From: Ruminococcus_C callidus
GTDB taxonomy: Bacteria; Bacillota; Clostridia; Oscillospirales; Ruminococcaceae
Length of the DNA stretch: 64,000 bases
NCBI RefSeq assembly: GCF_049562855.1
Contig: NZ_CP186925.1
Location: 1,984,001-2,048,000 of the forward strand
Direction of reading: 5' to 3'
Both the position numbers and the translations under genes were made by a program. Below are positions 60,879-64,000 of this stretch, piece by piece. Within the stretch, counting starts at the first letter, position 1, and each line of letters starts with the position of its first letter. The notes under the pieces were generated by a model. It was not told the origin of the DNA and did not search any database. It saw only the letters and a list, made by a program, of their open reading frames with translations.

Positions 60879-62477
60879 TTACTGTAGCAATTCCGCCAAG
60901 TCCTGCTCCGGTGTGGTGATCGGGGTGATACCGTAGCTGTCTACCAGATATTGCAGCACGTCCGGTGACAGAAATGCCGGCAGCGACGGGCCAAGCCGGA
61001 TATTCCGGATTCCCAGATGCAGCAGTGTCAGCAGAATGCAGACTGCTTTCTGTTCATACCACGACAGCACATAGGACAGGGGCAGTTCGTTGACACCGCA
61101 GCCGAATGCCTCTGCCAGTGCCACTGCGACCTGAATCGCACTATAGGCATCATTACACTGTCCCATGTCCATGATTCGCGGCAGCCCATCAATGGTGCCC
61201 AGATCCAGATCATGGAACCGATACTTGCCGCATGCCAGTGTCAGCACAATAGTGTCCGGCGGTGTCTGCTTTACGAATTCTGTGTAATAGTTCCGTCCCG
61301 CCTTGGCACCGTCACAGCCGCCGACCAAGAAGAAGTGCCGAATCTTTCCTGCCTTGACAGCGTTCACCACCTTGTCCGCCACCGACAGTACAGCACCGTG
61401 TCCGAATCCGGTCGTCAGTTCTGTGCCGCCGTTGATACCGGTCTGCTGCTGCGGTGCTGTATAGCCGCCCAGTTCCAGTGCCTTTTCGATGACTGGCGTG
61501 AAGTCCTTATCCTTGCCGATGTGTACCATTTCCGGAAAGCCCACTGCTTCTGTGGTAAAAACACGGTCGGCATAGCTGGGCTTCGGCGGCATCAGGCAGT
61601 TGGTAGTAAACAGCACCGGTGCCGGAATGGCATCGAATTCTTTCTGCTGGTTCTGCCATGCTGTTCCGAAATTGCCCTTGAGATGCGGATAAGCTTTCAG
61701 CTTCGGGTACGCATGTGCCGGCAGCATCTCCCCGTGTGTGTAGACGGCAATGCCCTTGTCCTTGGTCTGTTCCAGCAGCAGCTGGAGGTCTTTCAGGTCG
61801 TGTCCGGTAACTACAATAAACGGTCCGGCATCGATCTGCATGGATACCTTGGTCGGCTCCGGTGTGCCGTAGGTTTCCGTGTTGGCACGATCCAGCAGTG
61901 CCATACAGCGAAGGTTGACTTCTCCCAGCTTCAGCACTTCCGGCAGCAGTTCCTCCATGGTCAGATCCAGCCCGATCTGCATCAGTGCTTCATAGAAGAA
62001 CTGATTTACCGTGTTGTCTGTATAACCCAGCACCATAGCATGATAGGCATAGGCTGCCATGCCACGCAGTCCGAACAGCAGCAGCGATTTCAGCGAACGG
62101 ATATTTTCTTCCGCCTGCCACAGCTGTTCCATGTTGTAATCTTCGTTTCTGCCGCAGGGCGATGCACAGACGGCACACCGGGGAATCATTCTGCCCTGTT
62201 CCCGATGCACGCGGTCGATTTGTGCCTGAATCCGGCTGTCGTCAAAATTGACATTGGTCAGAGTCATAAACAGGCTCTCGATCATCAACGCATCTGTCTT
62301 TTCTGTAACAAGATCTTCATTGCCGTCCACGGCTCTCGCCAGTCCGATCAGAGCACCGGTCAGTTCGTCCTGTAGCTTCGCTGTGCCGGCTTTTTTGCCG
62401 CACACGCCTGCGGCTCCGGTACATGCTGTACAGCCTACAGTCTGTTCACACTGGTAGCAAAACATTTTCTGTTCCAT
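60879..62477 (-). CDS. hcp: Hybrid cluster protein (hydroxylamine reductase)
   Basis: 532 residues from ATG 62477 (AGGAGG upstream). The N-terminal Cys pattern CYQCEQTVGCTACTGAAGVC (Cys7, 10, 16, 19, 25) provides the iron-sulfur ligands; other cluster ligands are spread through the sequence, including in CAVCASPCGRNEDY. The protein reduces hydroxylamine or handles nitric oxide and nitrosylated proteins in anaerobes. It follows the ferredoxin gene with one base between stop and start, so the pair is one operon. Its promoter region includes a regulator palindrome. Confidence 0.95.
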   Translation of the reverse strand: MEQKMFCYQCEQTVGCTACTGAAGVCGKKAGTAKLQDELTGALIGLARAVDGNEDLVTEKTDALMIESLFMTLTNVNFDDSRIQAQIDRVHREQGRMIPRCAVCASPCGRNEDYNMEQLWQAEENIRSLKSLLLFGLRGMAAYAYHAMVLGYTDNTVNQFFYEALMQIGLDLTMEELLPEVLKLGEVNLRCMALLDRANTETYGTPEPTKVSMQIDAGPFIVVTGHDLKDLQLLLEQTKDKGIAVYTHGEMLPAHAYPKLKAYPHLKGNFGTAWQNQQKEFDAIPAPVLFTTNCLMPPKPSYADRVFTTEAVGFPEMVHIGKDKDFTPVIEKALELGGYTAPQQQTGINGGTELTTGFGHGAVLSVADKVVNAVKAGKIRHFFLVGGCDGAKAGRNYYTEFVKQTPPDTIVLTLACGKYRFHDLDLGTIDGLPRIMDMGQCNDAYSAIQVAVALAEAFGCGVNELPLSYVLSWYEQKAVCILLTLLHLGIRNIRLGPSLPAFLSPDVLQYLVDSYGITPITTPEQDLAELLQ

Positions 62478-62478
62478 G

Positions 62479-63174
62479 TTATCTCTCCTCCTGAATGGTT
62501 CCGTCTGTTCCAATCACCGTTACGTGACAAGAAATGTCTTTTCCGCTTGCCGCAATGGCACGCTGCACTGCCTGTTCGATACCGCCGCAGCAGGGCACTT
62601 CCATTCGTGCCACGGTGACACTGCGAATGGAATGTGCCGCAAAAATCGCCGTCAGCTTTTCCGCATAGTCCACCGCGTCCAGCTTGGGACAGCCGATCAG
62701 AGTGATTCTCCCGCGGATAAATTTTTCGTGAAAATTTCCGTAGGCATAGGCGGTACAATCTGCCGCGATCAGCAGATCGGCATCATCAAAATAGGGTGCC
62801 ATGACACCTGCCAGCTTGATCTGCACCGGCCACTGGGAAAGCTGACTGGGACAGGCTGCTCCTGCTGCGGGAGCAGTGCTTCGCTGAAACTGTTTGGCAC
62901 GCATTCCCGGACAGCCGGAAAAGGGCTTTTTCTGTGCCAGCTTCTGGGCACGCTGCACAGCTGCTTCGTCATAGGCAGGGGCTTCCCGCTCCTCAAAAGT
63001 GATCGCATCGGTGGGACATGCCGGCAGACAGTCGCCCAGACCGTCGCAGAAATGTTCCCGCACCAGCACTGCCTTTCCGTCAATGATGTCGATCGCACCC
63101 TCGTGACACGCCCTGGCACAGGCTCCGCAGCCGTTGCATTTGTCACGGTCAATGTGAATGATTTTTCTTATCAT
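62479..63174 (-). CDS. Ferredoxin-like protein, probable Hcp electron donor
   Basis: 231 residues. Two 4Fe-4S motifs lie in the first 60 residues: CNGCGACARACHEGAID and CDGLGDCLPACPTDAI. The rest has two further Cys-containing segments (CPKLDAVDYAEK, EVPCCGGIEQAVQRA), a 4Fe-4S-linked domain found next to hcp in Clostridia. It is first in the ferredoxin-hcp operon and likely passes electrons to Hcp. Confidence 0.88.
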   Translation of the reverse strand: MIRKIIHIDRDKCNGCGACARACHEGAIDIIDGKAVLVREHFCDGLGDCLPACPTDAITFEEREAPAYDEAAVQRAQKLAQKKPFSGCPGMRAKQFQRSTAPAAGAACPSQLSQWPVQIKLAGVMAPYFDDADLLIAADCTAYAYGNFHEKFIRGRITLIGCPKLDAVDYAEKLTAIFAAHSIRSVTVARMEVPCCGGIEQAVQRAIAASGKDISCHVTVIGTDGTIQEER

Positions 63175-63243
63175 GTGTATTCCTCCTCATATCATACGCA
63201 AAAGCTTTGCCTTTCGATACTGTTGCCTTGACTTTCTGTATCC

Positions 63244-63286
63244 ATTATAGTATAATAACAGCATCTTGTATGTTGAAATTTCAACA
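63244..63286. promoter_or_regulatory. Perfect palindrome and promoter of the hcp operon (Crp/Fnr-type)
   Basis: TGTTGAAATTTCAACA at 63271-63286 is a perfect 16-bp palindrome, an Fnr/Crp/HcpR-like site. A minus-strand -10 TATAAT at 63249-63244 places the palindrome centre about 41.5 bases upstream of the predicted start of transcription, the position of an activator that contacts RNA polymerase. It is also just upstream of the divergent regulator gene, so that gene may be autoregulated. Confidence 0.75.
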
Positions 63287-63300
63287 AAACGGAGGTTCAC

Positions 63301-63960
63301 ATGGAGAAAATTTTTCCAATTTTAAAGCAGTGTCCGCTGTTTGCTCACATTGCCGAAAGCGACTTGTCCGCCATGCTGCACTGCCTGCAAGTCACGGTGC
63401 AGCACTATGACAAAGGGCAAATTGTGATACACGAAGGCGAAAAGGCAGAACGGTTTGGCATTGTGCTGACCGGTGCGGTGCAGCTGTGGCGTATCGACTA
63501 CTCCGGCAACCGGAGCATTATGGCAAACGTGGAGCCTGCACAAATTTTCGGCGAATCCTTTGTCTGTGCAGAAGTGGAATCGATTCCCATACAGGCAGTG
63601 GCATCTGCGTCCTGCGACGTGATGCTGATCGACGGCAGCCGCATTCTGCACGCCTGCGGCAACGGCTGCGAATTTCATCAGCAGGTGATTTTTCATCTGC
63701 TGCAAATCATTGCCCGCAAAAATCTGGTGTTTCACCAGAAGCTGGAGATCACCTCCAAACGTACCACACGGGAAAAGCTGCTGACCTATCTCAACCAGCA
63801 AGCCCAGCGGCACCGGTGCAGCACGTTTACCATTCCGTTTGACCGGCAGGAACTGGCGGATTTTCTGGAAGTGGACCGCAGCGGGCTTTCCGCAGAGATC
63901 AGCAAGCTGCGAAAAGAGGGCGTGTTGGAAAGCGAACGGAGCACGTTCCGACTGCTGTGA
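63301..63960 (+). CDS. Crp/Fnr-family regulator, probable HcpR-like
   Basis: 219 residues from ATG 63301 (GGAGG upstream). It has an N-terminal cyclic-nucleotide-binding-like beta domain (about 15-120), a long dimer helix, and a C-terminal winged helix (RQELADFLEVDRSGLSAEISKL). The divergent position to ferredoxin-hcp and the palindrome between them make it the likely activator of hcp in response to nitrosative stress. Its effector cannot be read from the sequence; no Fnr-type four-Cys cluster set is visible. Confidence 0.88.
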   Translation: MEKIFPILKQCPLFAHIAESDLSAMLHCLQVTVQHYDKGQIVIHEGEKAERFGIVLTGAVQLWRIDYSGNRSIMANVEPAQIFGESFVCAEVESIPIQAVASASCDVMLIDGSRILHACGNGCEFHQQVIFHLLQIIARKNLVFHQKLEITSKRTTREKLLTYLNQQAQRHRCSTFTIPFDRQELADFLEVDRSGLSAEISKLRKEGVLESERSTFRLL

Positions 63961-63974
63961 CCAGATAAAAAAGC

Positions 63975-64000
63975 TGTGCAGGTTATCAAAAACCTGCACA
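63975..64000 (+). terminator. Hairpin after the Crp/Fnr gene, cut by the window edge
   Basis: TGTGCAGGTT and AACCTGCACA pair over 10 bp with a short loop. The T run expected after it would lie outside the window. Confidence 0.7.

Overview
The window looks like the chromosome of an anaerobic, low-oxygen gut-type Firmicute, most likely a Ruminococcus-like member of the Oscillospirales/Ruminococcaceae. That is an inference from the gene families: a clostridial Agr system, MPRRG-type integrase, DUF4250, HemZ, hybrid cluster protein, RelA/RecJ pairing and cobalamin-controlled porphyrin genes. There are no rRNA or tRNA genes and no CRISPR array.

Region 1 (1-8.9 kb) is AT-rich and unlike the rest. 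It holds a complete Agr quorum-sensing locus on the minus strand: agrA, agrC, agrB and a very small agrD. These are followed by a small secreted protein of unknown family and by a three-gene FtsX/MacB-type ABC transporter. The agrB promoter carries two 12-bp direct repeats exactly 21 bp apart directly upstream of its -35, the layout expected for a LytTR regulator such as AgrA. Just upstream of agrA, a tyrosine recombinase gene is flanked by perfect 19-bp inverted repeats about 1.4 kb apart, the arrangement of an invertible DNA switch.

Region 2 (about 9.12-23.80 kb) is an integrated mobilizable element in the 3' end of rlmD. One end is the C-terminal coding end of a large serine recombinase, which reads like a native RlmD tail. 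The other end is inside rlmD, whose product now carries an extra C-terminal domain. The element has an HTH protein, a MobV relaxase with a recognisable oriT, a P4-type helicase, a CHC2 primase, a sigma-like protein, and cargo: a two-component system with an ABC transporter of the antimicrobial-peptide-resistance type.

Region 3 (about 23.8-41 kb) is ordinary backbone: rlmD, kptA, hemZ, an MBL hydrolase, relA, recJ, a thioesterase, a nitrilase-family amidase, a DacA-like protein that has lost its catalytic SxxK motif, a metallophosphoesterase, a CmpB-type membrane protein, a FadR-type regulator, a shikimate kinase-like gene, and an IS3-family element inserted into the loop of a terminator hairpin.

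Region 4 (41-52.5 kb) is one long minus-strand operon behind a cobalamin riboswitch. It makes uroporphyrinogen III (hemA, hemC, hemB, hemL, cobA-hemD fusion), turns it into sirohydrochlorin and inserts cobalt (sirC-cbiK fusion), and imports cobalt (cbiMN, cbiQ, cbiO).

Region 5 (52.5-64 kb) holds an esterase/membrane protein pair, a CsoR-copA copper module with its operator, a RidA protein, a large MacB-like ATPase-permease fusion, and an hcp/ferredoxin operon divergent from its likely Crp/Fnr regulator around a perfect 16-bp palindrome. A family of palindromic repeats with GGCAATACCGCACAAAG ends is scattered through the backbone from 33 kb onward and is absent from the two accessory regions.
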